Assembly (NCBI GenBank): GCA_963844205.1
Contig: CAWJNK010000001.1
Coordinates: forward strand, 2,310,777 to 2,374,776
Length of the DNA: 64,000 nt
From: DASSUW01 sp963844205
GTDB taxonomy: Bacteria > Actinomycetota > Thermoleophilia > Solirubrobacterales > Solirubrobacteraceae
Reading direction: 5' to 3'
Under the pieces are notes generated by a model. The model was given only the letters and a program-made list of their open reading frames with translations. It was not told the DNA's origin and ran no database searches. Position 1 is the stretch's first letter. Each line of letters starts with the position of its first letter. The translations under genes and the position numbers were made by a program. Below are positions 53,201-61,140 of this stretch, piece by piece.

Positions 53201-53377
53201 CGCTCTGGCCTGCTCGGCGACGTTCGCTTCGATGCGCGGGGCGATCCCCTCAACCGTCCGTTCACGGTCTTCAGGCTCGACTTCCGCCGCCCCCCGATGC
53301 GCTGGGGCGACATCCTCTTGGATGCCACGGTCGACCGCATCGTCAGCCTCAGCGCTCCAGGTCGCGCGGCCGGATGA
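50297..53377 (+). CDS. Transmembrane regulator: wHTH-BTAD, beta-propeller and periplasmic-binding domain
   Basis: 1026 residues. Residues 1-92 are an OmpR-like winged helix (LGPLEVRNG, LGGPQQRALLVLLLLHRGEA, VDALWG, KTVQTYVSQLRKAL). BTAD about 93-245 (HPLRERLRGQLMLALYRSARQ). One span at 261-284, after a basic RRRR. Outside, about 295-590, is a YVTN-like propeller with repeats of the type VWVANGGDQTLSHIDP. From about 620 to 1015 is a type I periplasmic binding domain (IGVVGPYHSWCSSIELPILN, RLFLLHDETGFGYG, YMTTAGL). It probably senses an extracellular ligand and acts directly on DNA, as a one-protein signalling system. Confidence 0.85.
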   Translation: MEFCILGPLEVRNGSRPIRLGGPQQRALLVLLLLHRGEAISTDRLVDALWGEHAPPAAVKTVQTYVSQLRKALGDGVVVTRGHAYALQTEAGAVDAERFAALVADGRALLGAGRPRPAAERLREALALWRGPALADVAYEGFAQREIARLDELRIGAIEDRIDAELATKRAADLVPELEALVREHPLRERLRGQLMLALYRSARQADALEAYQDARRQLRDELGLEPGPGLRALQTAILAHDPALGAPRRQPLPAVRRRRGGVLLAAGGALVLVAALAAAVVALTGGERTARLGSVAPNAVGVIDPRSGHIVAEVPVGAGPVAVTVGTGGVWVANGGDQTLSHIDPRKRAVVGTVGTGRVPADVALGGGAVWVANATTGSTTGTVSRVDPLSRAATAVRVRNNERDDFAPPTPSVLAIGEGRVWANHVRNRVATFAIDAAASVQHFGLGAEHSVDGLVLAAGSLWVASSASDRLFRIDPQRRAVVAEIPIAAAPGQRVAGPYGLAAGFGSIWVADSLAGTVSRVDPRLNAVSATIRVGRRPTRLAAGEGAVWVLNAADQTIVRIDPRTNAAGPGIPIGGLATDVAAGAGAVWVTVAGGNPAPATAAAPQVARPLPACSPVIGPGAAPPRYLIAADLPVRLLGRRSRETASMAAAVRLVLEQHGFRAGRHRIGLQVCDASSQREGHTDPERCSANARAYARDPSVIGVVGPYHSWCSSIELPILNSAPGGPVPAVSPSNTYVGLTKSGPETTADEPDRYQPTGISAYARTVAPDDAQGAALATLAHELGVRRLFLLHDETGFGYGLARYASDAARWLGVRVAGMAGWDPERAHYGDVAASVRRSGADGVLLAGCACSNGARLIADLRARVGPHPRFLLNDGWIDIDRPLRRVAAAAQGAYMTTAGLPPDRLPPAGRAFADRLRDATGARGPLPAYAITAAQSAEVLLDAIARSDGTRPSVAAALRQTDIRSGLLGDVRFDARGDPLNRPFTVFRLDFRRPPMRWGDILLDATVDRIVSLSAPGRAAG

Positions 53378-53388
53378 AGTCCGTCAGC

Positions 53389-53838
53389 TCAGCGCTGTCG
53401 CGGCCCAGCGCAGTCCCAGCTGGAGATCGCGAGCGTCGCCAGCGCGGCGGTCGGGAACTTCACCGCCAGCTCGTCGACCTTGGGTCCCGGTCGGGCGAGG
53501 AGGAGCGCGAGCTGCTGCACGCCGGGGTTGTGGCCGATCAGCATCACTGATCGCACCTCCGGCGGGATGTGTCGGAGGTGCGCAAGCAGCTCGTCGGCGC
53601 TCGCGCCGTAGAGCTCCGGTTCCACGCGGCCCGCGAGTCCGGTGCGCTCGAGCGTCTCCTGTGCGCGCCTCGCCGAGGAGCACAACACGAACTCTGGCTC
53701 GATGCCGGAGTCCCGCAGGTGGCGGCCGATCGCCTTCGCCGCCCGGCGGCCCCGCGGCGCCAGCGGACGATCATGATCCGCGAGCCCGACGTCCTCCCAG
53801 CTCGACTTCGCGTGCCGCAGGAGGTAGAGACGAGGCAT
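53389..53838 (-). CDS. SixA-type phosphohistidine phosphatase, frameshifted at the C-terminus
   Basis: Histidine phosphatase fold: MPRLYLLRHAKSSWED (catalytic RHAKSS), HDRPLAPRGRRAAKAIG, VLCSSARRAQETLE, SVMLIGHNPGVQQLA. The open frame stops after SSWDCAGPRQR. Removing one T in TGGGACTGCGCTG restores SSWDALGRDSAE and the usual SixA ending LTDFIRPRDLER, with a stop at 53349. So the displayed end is probably wrong by one base. SixA enzymes dephosphorylate phospho-His proteins. The restored gene would overlap the converging regulator gene's 3' end. Confidence 0.85.
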   Translation of the reverse strand: MPRLYLLRHAKSSWEDVGLADHDRPLAPRGRRAAKAIGRHLRDSGIEPEFVLCSSARRAQETLERTGLAGRVEPELYGASADELLAHLRHIPPEVRSVMLIGHNPGVQQLALLLARPGPKVDELAVKFPTAALATLAISSWDCAGPRQR

Positions 53839-53930
53839 CGGCACCAATGATCGCTCGACCACTTGACCACTGCCCGGCACGGCGCAATGCTCGGCGAGGT
53901 CGCGCTCACCGCCGAGAGGACGGCACTGCG

Positions 53931-54116
53931 ATGAAGTTCCACGCCACGATCGTTTTCGAGTTCAACGCCCACGACGTCGCCGAGGCGGGAGAGCGCGTCA
54001 ATGCGCTGCTCGAGCAGGCCGGCGACGCGAGCCTGGAGGCGAAATCACTCGAGCTGACAACTCCGCCGGGCACACTGGTGACGCTGCCGCAGGTCGCCCC
54101 CAGCGGGCGGAGTTGA
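53931..54116 (+). CDS. Small conserved hypothetical protein
   Basis: 61 residues: MKFHATIVFEFNAHDVAEAG, then RVNALLEQA, SLEAKSLELTTPPGTLVTLP and APSGRS. The beta-alpha-beta pattern with the closing TPPGTLVTLP motif is shared by short actinobacterial proteins of unknown function. A GAGAGGA ribosome site precedes the ATG. It lies 27 bases before the PspC gene on the same strand, and the divergent partner is the SixA phosphatase gene. Confidence 0.68.
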   Translation: MKFHATIVFEFNAHDVAEAGERVNALLEQAGDASLEAKSLELTTPPGTLVTLPQVAPSGRS

Positions 54117-54143
54117 AGGCCCGCCGGCGGGTAGGCTCGGGCC

Positions 54144-54332
54144 ATGGCTCGATCGACCGCCCTGGTACGTCCCAACCGCGGCCGGATCGTGGCCGGCGTG
54201 TGTGCGGCGCTCGCCCGGCGGTTCGGCATGAAGCCGTGGCAGGTCCGGGTGCTCTTCGTGCTCTCCTGCCTATTGCCCGGCCCGCAGATCCTGCTCTACC
54301 TCGCCCTGTGGATCATCCTGCCCGCCGAGTGA
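54144..54332 (+). CDS. PspC domain membrane protein
   Basis: 62 residues covering just a PspC domain: a basic start (LVRPNRGRIVAGVCAALARRFG), then MKPWQVRVLFVLSCLLPGPQ and a second hydrophobic stretch ending WIILPAE. Such proteins sit in the inner membrane and are linked to envelope stress, though a lone domain cannot be assigned a precise role. TAGGCT at 54132-54137 ends six bases before the ATG, indicating a leaderless transcript. The length is typical of stand-alone PspC proteins in actinobacteria. Confidence 0.88.
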   Translation: MARSTALVRPNRGRIVAGVCAALARRFGMKPWQVRVLFVLSCLLPGPQILLYLALWIILPAE

Positions 54333-54363
54333 GCTGACGGGAATCACGACATCGCGGCTTCTC

Positions 54364-54786
54364 TCATCGAACGCCGGGCGTCACGGGCACCTCCGGCCGC
54401 TCCTCCGTCTGGCTGACCGTGGTGACCGGGACGCCGAGCTTCTCGATCCTGTGCGGCAGATCGCGGCGCAGCCACTCGGACACACGCTTGGGGAGGGTCG
54501 AGACGATCACCTCGTCGAAGCCGGGGTCCTGCAACGCGGACGTGACGGCCTCGAACGGGTCCTCCAGTCCCACGATCCGCTCGACCGTTCCGCCGGCGGC
54601 ACGCTCAAGCAGCGGAATGGCGGTCTCGAACGTCCAATCCGCTCCGCCCTTCCTGGGCTCGTTGGGTATCAGGAGCGCGAACGTGGACGGCCCCTCGGCG
54701 GCGCGCTGACGCACCGCGTCCATGAGCAGCGGCGTGGCTGCCGTCCGGTTGGCGACGATGAGGATCCTGCGAGCTGCGGCCTCCAT
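54364..54786 (-). CDS. USP-like Rossmann-fold protein (paralogue of 55435-55857)
   Basis: 140 residues. RRILIVANRTAATPLLMDAV opens a Rossmann-like alpha/beta fold, followed by FALLIPNEPRKG and FDEVIVSTLPKRVSEWLRRD. It shares the pattern ILIVANRTA...FDEVIV-TLP--S-WL--DLP-R-E-L--PV with the gene at 55435, so the two are paralogues. The fold resembles universal stress proteins, but the ATP-binding GxxG loop is not obvious. Function unknown. It lies on the opposite strand, flanking the HIT gene. Confidence 0.65.
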   Translation of the reverse strand: MEAAARRILIVANRTAATPLLMDAVRQRAAEGPSTFALLIPNEPRKGGADWTFETAIPLLERAAGGTVERIVGLEDPFEAVTSALQDPGFDEVIVSTLPKRVSEWLRRDLPHRIEKLGVPVTTVSQTEERPEVPVTPGVR

Positions 54787-54939
54787 CTGTACCCCCTACA
54801 GGCCGACGTTGTGCCAAGCGTCACAATGATCCCGCCGCACCGCGTCGACCACAAGGGAGCCGGTCAGCTTGCGGTCGCTGCGGCCGCCTGCAACGGGCGG
54901 CCCCTTGACCGGTCGCAGGCGCGACGCCATGCTCGTCCG

Positions 54940-55425
54940 ATGTCGGGCCAGCGCCTGTGGGCGCCATGGCGCATGAGCTACGTACAGGGTGAACGCAAGG
55001 ACGAGGGCTGCATCTTCTGCCTCGCCGCCGAGTCCGGCGACGACGAGGCCCGGCTGGTGATCCACCGCGGCGAGCGCTGCCTCGTGATGCTCAACGCGTT
55101 CCCGTACAACAGCGGCCACCTGATGGTCTCGCCGAATCGCCACGTGGCGTCGATCGAGGACCTCGACAACGACGAGGTGCTCGAGCTCATGACGTTGACG
55201 CAGCGGGCGCTGCGCGCGGTGCGCGCCGCGTACTCGCCCGACGGCTTCAACCTCGGCGTCAACGAGGGGGAGGTCGCCGGCGCCGGCTTCGCGGGTCACG
55301 TCCACCTGCACGTCGTCCCGCGCTGGGCGGCGGACAGCAACTTCATGGCCGTCACGGCGGACACCCGAGTGCTGCCGCAGTCCTTGGAGGACTCGTTCGC
55401 CCAGCTGCGCTCGCACTGGGAGTAG
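54940..55425 (+). CDS. HIT-family nucleotide hydrolase/phosphorylase
   Basis: 161 residues from ATG 54940. LWAPWRMSYVQGERKDEGCIFC is the Ap4A phosphorylase-type N-terminus with a CxxC start. LNAFPYNSGHLMVSPNRHV follows, then the catalytic histidine triad AGHVHLHVVPRW. It acts on dinucleoside polyphosphates or AMP-linked substrates in the cytoplasm. Its TAG stop forms part of the TAGGGT hexamer six bases before the next start, so the downstream gene has its own leaderless promoter or is read through. Confidence 0.92.
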   Translation: MSGQRLWAPWRMSYVQGERKDEGCIFCLAAESGDDEARLVIHRGERCLVMLNAFPYNSGHLMVSPNRHVASIEDLDNDEVLELMTLTQRALRAVRAAYSPDGFNLGVNEGEVAGAGFAGHVHLHVVPRWAADSNFMAVTADTRVLPQSLEDSFAQLRSHWE

Positions 55426-55434
55426 GGTCGTCCT

Positions 55435-55857
55435 ATGTCGGCGCCTGTGAAGGTACTGGTGGTCGCGAACCGGACCGCCGACTCCGACGAGGTCCACGCC
55501 GCGCTCGTGGAGCGAGCGGCCGACGGGCCGATCGACGTCACGCTGCTGGCGCCGGCCACCTGGGAGGTGGTCGACCCGCACGGCGGCAAGCAGTCGGCGT
55601 CACGGCGCCTGCACGCCGCACTGACGCGCCTCGCCGCGGCGGGGATCACGGCCAGGGGCGTGGTCGGCGACGCCGATCCGGTCGCCGCCGTGCAGGAGGT
55701 GTGGAGCGCGGGGCGATTCGACGAGGTGATCGTCGCCACGCTGCCGCGTCACCTCTCGCGGTGGCTCGGCCTCGATCTGCCGCGTCGCGTTGAGCAGCTG
55801 ACCGGGCTTCCAACGCGCCACGTGATCGCGAGCGAGCGGTCCGCGGTGGTGCGCTGA
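55435..55857 (+). CDS. USP-like Rossmann-fold protein (paralogue of 54364-54786)
   Basis: 140 residues. VKVLVVANRTADSDEVHAALVERA begins the fold (split here), with DVTLLAPATWEVV, GVVGDADPVAAVQEVW and FDEVIVATLPRHLSRWLGLD. Similar proteins in actinobacteria are described only as hypothetical or universal-stress-like. TAGGGT at 55423-55428 lies six bases before the ATG. It is a paralogue of the minus-strand gene at 54364, on the other side of the HIT gene. Confidence 0.68.
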   Translation: MSAPVKVLVVANRTADSDEVHAALVERAADGPIDVTLLAPATWEVVDPHGGKQSASRRLHAALTRLAAAGITARGVVGDADPVAAVQEVWSAGRFDEVIVATLPRHLSRWLGLDLPRRVEQLTGLPTRHVIASERSAVVR

Positions 55858-56152
55858 GCCTCGCGCGCCCCCTCGGGTCTCGGCGACGTCTCTCGATTAC
55901 GAGAGCTTCGTCGAAGGCCGCTCCTGCCGCACACACCGCGGCGTAGAAGTCGACCCGCTGTTGTCAGACGCGGTCAGCCCGTGACCTTCCGGCTCTCGGC
56001 CCGTGGCCAATAGTCGTGGCGGCGGCCAGCAGGCCGATGCGGACGTTCGCCTTGGCCACGTGAAACACACCGGCATCTCGCAAATTGCCGGAGCGCGCGA
56101 GTCGTCCGAGCCAAAGGCTATTGATAGCTGCCTCTGCCGAACGCGAGACTCA
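55858..56152. other. Junction between core genes and the defence locus
   Basis: About 295 bases without a supportable gene. GC falls visibly along this stretch toward the methyltransferase. No tRNA, integrase or direct repeat that would mark an integration site is evident. Confidence 0.4.
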
Positions 56153-57259
56153 ATGGCACACAAGTACACCCTCATGGACCTTTTCGCTGGCTGCGGCGGC
56201 ATGACGCGCGGATTCGTCGACAGCGGTCGCTTCACGCCTAGCTTCGCCGTCGAGATGGATCCCGATGCCGCCGAGACCTATCGCCGAAACTTCGGCGATC
56301 ACGTGCTAACGGACAGGATCGAGAACGTCCCCGCCTGGCCACGGGCCGACGTGGTCATCGGCGGGCCGCCGTGCCAGGGCTTCAGTGCTCTGAACCGTGA
56401 CGGCGTGGGTCTGGAGCGCCGAGCTTTATGGCGTAACTACTACATAGCTGTTCGGGACTCGGGCGCGATTTCTTTCGTAATGGAAAACGTTCCACAGCTC
56501 CTCGGATCACCCGAGTACCTTGAGTTCAAGAGCAAGGCCCGAAATCTCGGCTTCGACGTGGTCGAAGGAGTGCTGCTCGCCGCCGATTACGGCGTCCCGC
56601 AGACCCGCCGTCGCGCCATAGCCGTCGGCGTAAGAGAAGGAAATGCGCGACTGCCAGCGCCTACGCACTTCCCGCCTGGCGCGGCACCGCTTGGAATGAC
56701 CGAGTACGAAGAATGGCGGACATTCGAATGGGCCGTGACGAACCCGACACCGCTCCCGCTGCAACCTGACGGCCGGCGCTGGCACAACGCACGAAACCCG
56801 ACGGCCACGAGTGTCGCTCGTTACAAGGCGATTCCTAACCAGGGCGAAGGGCGGTTCGAGCTCGCCCAGCGCCGACCCGACATCACGCCGCCATGCTGGC
56901 TGAACAAGAGAACGGGCACGACCGACGTTTTCGGCAGGCTCTGGTGGAACAGACCCGCTTACACGATTCGGACAGAATTCTTCAAGCCTGAGAAGGGTCG
57001 CTACCTCCATCCCTCGGAGCACCGCCCCATAACCCTGCGTGAGGCTGCGCGCTGCATGAGCTTTCCAGATGACTTCATTCTCCCTGAAGAGCAGAGCATG
57101 ACATCGGTGGCTCGACAAATAGGCAACGCGGTCCCGTGTTTATTGGCGAAGTGCATTGCATTGGAGCTCGCTCTGGGCCTCGACGAGCGAAGGACTCGTG
57201 ATTTCGGCGTACCTGCTGCTGGGAAGCCGCCCGAGGCTGCGGTACAAGCCGCCGCATAG
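56153..57259 (+). CDS. DNA (cytosine-5) methyltransferase (Dcm type)
   Basis: 368 residues from ATG 56153; the open frame reaches 56003 but the family begins at YTLMDLFAGCGGMTRGF (motif I). Motif IV GGPPCQGFS carries catalytic Cys 74, motif VI is MENVPQLL (about 110-117), motif VIII QTRRRAIAVG, and motifs IX-X are RPITLREAARCMSFPDDF and QIGNAVPCLLAKCIA. It methylates cytosine C5 at an unknown site and is followed by a Vsr gene, as expected for repair of deaminated 5mC. Lower GC and codon use differ from upstream genes. Confidence 0.93.
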   Translation: MAHKYTLMDLFAGCGGMTRGFVDSGRFTPSFAVEMDPDAAETYRRNFGDHVLTDRIENVPAWPRADVVIGGPPCQGFSALNRDGVGLERRALWRNYYIAVRDSGAISFVMENVPQLLGSPEYLEFKSKARNLGFDVVEGVLLAADYGVPQTRRRAIAVGVREGNARLPAPTHFPPGAAPLGMTEYEEWRTFEWAVTNPTPLPLQPDGRRWHNARNPTATSVARYKAIPNQGEGRFELAQRRPDITPPCWLNKRTGTTDVFGRLWWNRPAYTIRTEFFKPEKGRYLHPSEHRPITLREAARCMSFPDDFILPEEQSMTSVARQIGNAVPCLLAKCIALELALGLDERRTRDFGVPAAGKPPEAAVQAAA

Positions 57260-57352
57260 TCGCGCTCGATGACCACCGGACGCGGACTCCCTGGCCGTCG
57301 CGCCCCAGGCGAAGCTTCCGGCCCAGGCTGTCGGGGCCTAAGGTAGGCCCAG

Positions 57353-57793
57353 GTGCAGCGCAACACGCACGATCGGCCGCCCGCGACATCCGAAGCAAGC
57401 CGCCGCTCGATGGTGGCGAACAGCTCCCGGCAGAGCGCGTTCGAGGGCAAACTTCGTTCTGAGCTCTTCCGGCGAGGTCTCCGGTTCCGCAAGCACCTTC
57501 GCGTCTTGCCAGGGCTTCGTTGCGAGCCCGACATTGTCTTCCCGCGCATGCGTGTGGCTGTCTTCGTGGACGGATGCTTCTGGCACCGCTGTCCCGAACA
57601 CGCGACGCATCCGCGTGCGAATGGCGCCTGGTGGCGCGAAAAGCTCGACGCGAACGTCGCTCGGGACCGAAGGAACGACGATGCGCTGACGAGCGCAGGC
57701 TGGACCGTGCTGCGGTTCTGGGAACACGAGGCTGTGACCAGCATCGCCGACGAGATTGAGGTCGTGCTAAACGCCAAGCGGTCCGCTGGCTGA
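57353..57793 (+). CDS. vsr: Vsr-type very short patch repair endonuclease
   Basis: 146 residues from GTG 57353 (ATG 57410 possible). Diagnostic Vsr text: ELFRRGLRFRKHLRVLPG, CEPDIVFPRMRVAVFVDGCFWH with active-site Asp 60 and the FWHxCP motif, CPEHATHP, WWREKLDANVARDRR and GWTVLRFWEHE. It nicks T:G mismatches formed by 5mC deamination, protecting sites of the adjacent methyltransferase. TAAGGT eight bases upstream could be a -10 element. Confidence 0.92.
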   Translation: MQRNTHDRPPATSEASRRSMVANSSRQSAFEGKLRSELFRRGLRFRKHLRVLPGLRCEPDIVFPRMRVAVFVDGCFWHRCPEHATHPRANGAWWREKLDANVARDRRNDDALTSAGWTVLRFWEHEAVTSIADEIEVVLNAKRSAG

Positions 57794-58543
57794 TGACGTG
57801 GACACCAGATCAAGGGGCCGTGGACCTCGAGCTGGACGAGCTTGGAATCCCGGCCACCCGGGAAACGCGAAGGCTGCTGGCCCTCTTGGCGACCGAGCCT
57901 CACGCGCTGTACTCGGCCCTATCACGTCTTGGAGAACTGCACGTTCCCGACGAGGGCGAGGTCTCCTCCGGTCGACCGCCTCGTCGACGAACACCTGCGC
58001 AGGGACTTCGATCGCTGCACGGAGCCGTCGATCCTGCGTAAGGGAAAGCCGATGAGCTTGCAGTGCAAGAGGCTCCTGGCGATTCTGATTCGCGACGTGG
58101 GTACGCCGGTACCGCTCGCCGAGTTACTTCTGGCGAATGGACTTCGTTCAGCTACACCGCGCCGGCTTCGCGAGCTTGAGACAGAACACGGCTGCTTCTC
58201 GATCCGAACCTTCTCGAGGGCCCATGTCCAACACTACCTGCTCGAGCATCCCGAGCCGGATCTCGATGCGTGCGCTCGGTACTGGATACGAGCGAACCTC
58301 CGCAACAGCCGACTCCCAGCCGAGCGCCGCGCGCTCGCCATCCTGAGTGCCGAACTTGGGCGGCCGGTTTCGCGTCGCGCGCTCGATTACATCCTGCCGG
58401 AGGAGACGTCGCCGGGTCATGGACTAGCCCGCAACCCCGGCAGGCGGACGGAGGAAGTCCTCGCCGCTCTGACGGCACGCGGATACCGGATCGACGAGGT
58501 TGCAGCAGGGTTCGTCCTTCGCGACATAGCCATTCCCGCGTAG
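57793..58543 (+). pseudogene. Tandem winged-helix protein of the defence locus, one frameshift
   Basis: The start ATG at 57793 touches the Vsr stop. MTWTPDQGAVDLELDELGIP begins one frame; near 57955-57965 the sequence continues in the next frame as PPVDRLVDEHLRRDFDRC, to the stop at 58543, about 249 residues in all. Two winged-helix-like units are seen, LLAILIRDVGTPVPLAELLL...RRLRELETEHG and ALAILSAELGRPVSRRALDY...EVLAALTARGYRI, so it probably binds DNA. No known family is recognised. One surplus base explains the break. Confidence 0.6.
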
Positions 58544-58680
58544 GTCTTTGGCCCTCTAGCACGTCTTCTCGCGGTCAGGCGCCCGACGACCCTGGACGGA
58601 CGTCGGGGGGACAATTCCCGCTCAGATTCCTACAGTGTGTCGCGGGAATTGCCGTGCGTGCCTCGGAGGACATAAGAGTT

Positions 58681-60154
58681 GTGCCGACCACCGGCACGGT
58701 CCGGCTGCCGCCCGCGCCCCGATCGATCGAAGCATTAGGGCGCCATCACACGCTCGAGGCGGCGCTGGCCGAGCTCGCCGACAACTCGATCGATGCAGGC
58801 GCCGCGCACGTCTTGATTCGGTTCGTCCAGCGCGACGGCCGTCTGGAACAGCTCATCGTCGTCGATGACGGGCGCGGTATGTCTCAAGCCGATATCGACA
58901 TTGCAATGACGGTTGGCGGCGAACGGGCATACGGGCCTGAACAGATCGGGCGGTTCGGCTTTGGTCTGAAGGCGGCGAGCTTCAGCCAAGCCGATGTCCT
59001 CACCGTTCTCAGCAGGACCGACGATGGCCCGGCGGTCGGACGCCGTTGGCAGCTCGAGCATGCCAAGCGTGATTTCAGTTGTGACGTCGTCTCATCCGAG
59101 TACGCGGCTCATGCGCTCCAAACAGACTGGGACTTCCGCCCGGTGCGAGCGGGACAATCGTGCGATGGGATGACGTTCGGGGCTTCCCTTCGCTCGCGTC
59201 CGAAGCAGAAACGCAGCGCTTTCTACACCACGCCTTCGGACGAATCCGAACGCACTTGGGCCTCATATACCACCGTCTGCTCGCCCGTCGGTCGGTGCGG
59301 ATCTACATCGACATGGAGGACGTCGATGAAGGCCTTGGGCAGCGTATCGAAGTGCCGCCGATCGACCCCTCGGCCACCCGAGGACCGGCGTCCCCGCATG
59401 GCCTAAGGATTTGGTCATATCGACGTCACGTGGCCAGTTCAAGTTGCGATGTCATATTTGGCCAGGGCGGTCCACACTCGAGGAGTTCCGCCTGGATGGC
59501 AATCTTGTGGCCCGACAAGGGCTTTACGTTTACTACAACGACCGACTCATCCAGCGGGGCGGCTGGAACGGATTACATCACGGAGATAAGCAGCTCAATC
59601 TGGCCCGGGCCGCTATCGATGTCCCAGGAGATGTCGACGGCCTGCTGACAATTAAGCCGGAAAAGAACGGAATCGAGCCGGGTCCGCGGTTCTCCCATCT
59701 CGTTCACTCGGCCATGTCCCATGACGGAGCGTCGTTCGACGAGTGGATCGAGGCGGCGCGAACTACATTGAAGGAGTCGAACCGGCGCCAGCGCATTCGT
59801 TCCGCGCGCTTGCCTGCCGGCTCCGGCTTCGATCCGCGACTGCGACGCACGATCCATCGCGAAATCCCTGTTAAGAGCGACGACCCGCTGTCGATTCGCT
59901 GGGCTCCGCTAGGGCCTGGCGAGTTCTTTTCTGTTGATCGAGAGGATTCCGTCCTTTGGCTCAACAAGCGCTATCGCTCCGCGCTTCTTGGAGGTCGCGC
60001 AGGAAGTCTGAATGACTTGCCAGTGCTGAAGGTGCTGCTCTATCTGTTGTTTGAAGAGATCTTCGCCGGCCAGAATCTGGGACCGCGGGATAAGGACAAC
60101 CTTGAGCTGTGGCAGGCGTTGTTGACGGCCGCGGCAAACGCGGAAGCATCATGA
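58681..60154 (+). pseudogene. GHKL (MutL/MORC-like) ATPase, two frameshifts
   Basis: GTG 58681 is set by a GGAGG ribosome site. ATP-binding motifs are ideal: ALAELADNSIDAGA (E31, D34, N35), VDDGRGM (62-68) and GRFGFGLKAASFS (90-102). Around 59155 the frame must gain one base (RAGTIVRWDDVRGFPSL), and around 59375 one more (DPFGHPRTGVPAWPKDL). The rest runs intact through GLYVYYNDRLIQRGGWNGL to the stop at 60154. Such ATPases act with Z1 and PD-(D/E)XK partners in restriction-like defence. It overlaps the next start as ATGA. Confidence 0.82.
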
Positions 60155-61140
60155 CCGGTGAGGCAGGGCGCCATCTGAGCGTCGCGATACTGCTGGACCA
60201 TGTATCGAAAGGGATTACGACCGTATATCCCTTCCCCGGCGAACCCCGCGTGTCCCTCCTGATCGATGGGGCTTCCCCCCGTCTGGCCTTGAGAGCCAGC
60301 ACCGACGAGCTGGCACGAATGCCGGCAGTCCCTCTCAAGAACGTGAAGCTGACATCGGTCTACGCGGAGGCGGGACCTGCGTTGGAGGTTTCCATTTCGG
60401 GTCCGGAGCTCATCGTCGATGGCCACGCGATGCTTTGCGCAGTTGCTGATCGGATTCAGCTCGATGGTAAGCAGCCGGTAGAAGCGATCTCGGAGACTCT
60501 CGCGGCTTGGCGTTCCGTGCTGGCGTTACGCAACCGGATGTCGCATGAAGCTGAGATCGGGTTGGTCGGCGAGCTTATGTTCCTCGAGGGACTCTTCAGC
60601 GTCATGGGTGCCACGGCGTTGGACGCGTGGCGCGGCAGTTTGGCCGAGGAACACGACTTCGGTCTCGAGAGCGTCGATGTCGAGGTCAAGACCACGAGCC
60701 ACGAACGGCGAGAGCATTGGATCGGTACCCTCACACAGCTGTTGCCGACCGCAGCCCGCGAGCTGGTTGTAGTTTCGGTGCAGATCACCCGGGGCGGGCA
60801 TGCGGGACGGACTATGCCCGAAGTGATCGAGGCATTGCGCCCGGGCTTTCCCTCCGACAGCTTCGACGCCAAGCTTTCAAGAGCCGGGTGGTCTGACGAC
60901 ACGGCGGAGCTGTTCGTCGACCGTTGGCAGCTCAGGGCAGCGCCGCGGGCATTCGTGGTCGACGCTGCGTTCCCCGCGCTGACGCGGTCGGTGCTCGCCG
61001 AGGCAGCGAGAGACATGAGTGCTTTGCGTGAAGCACAGTACAAGCTTGATCTTCACGATCGCAAACCAAGCACGCTCACCCCATCGGATCTCACACACGC
61101 ACTTCAGAGCCTTGGCAACCAATTCGAGGCCGCATCATGA
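60151..61140 (+). CDS. PD-(D/E)XK motif protein (DUF4420 / PF14390 type)
   Basis: 329 residues from ATG 60151. Family blocks include GLVGELMFLEGLF (Glu 141) and HDFGLESVDVEVKTTSHER with the D...ExK core (E178, K180), the catalytic pattern of restriction endonuclease folds, and RAFVVDAAFPALTRS near the C-terminus. It is the likely nuclease of the locus. Four-base ATGA overlaps on both sides couple it to the GHKL ATPase and to the Z1 gene. Confidence 0.88.
   Translation: MTGEAGRHLSVAILLDHVSKGITTVYPFPGEPRVSLLIDGASPRLALRASTDELARMPAVPLKNVKLTSVYAEAGPALEVSISGPELIVDGHAMLCAVADRIQLDGKQPVEAISETLAAWRSVLALRNRMSHEAEIGLVGELMFLEGLFSVMGATALDAWRGSLAEEHDFGLESVDVEVKTTSHERREHWIGTLTQLLPTAARELVVVSVQITRGGHAGRTMPEVIEALRPGFPSDSFDAKLSRAGWSDDTAELFVDRWQLRAAPRAFVVDAAFPALTRSVLAEAARDMSALREAQYKLDLHDRKPSTLTPSDLTHALQSLGNQFEAAS

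Noticed and set aside
55858..56152. A tRNA or attachment site at the edge of the defence locus
   Set aside because: No cloverleaf-like sequence, integrase gene or flanking direct repeat could be found here.
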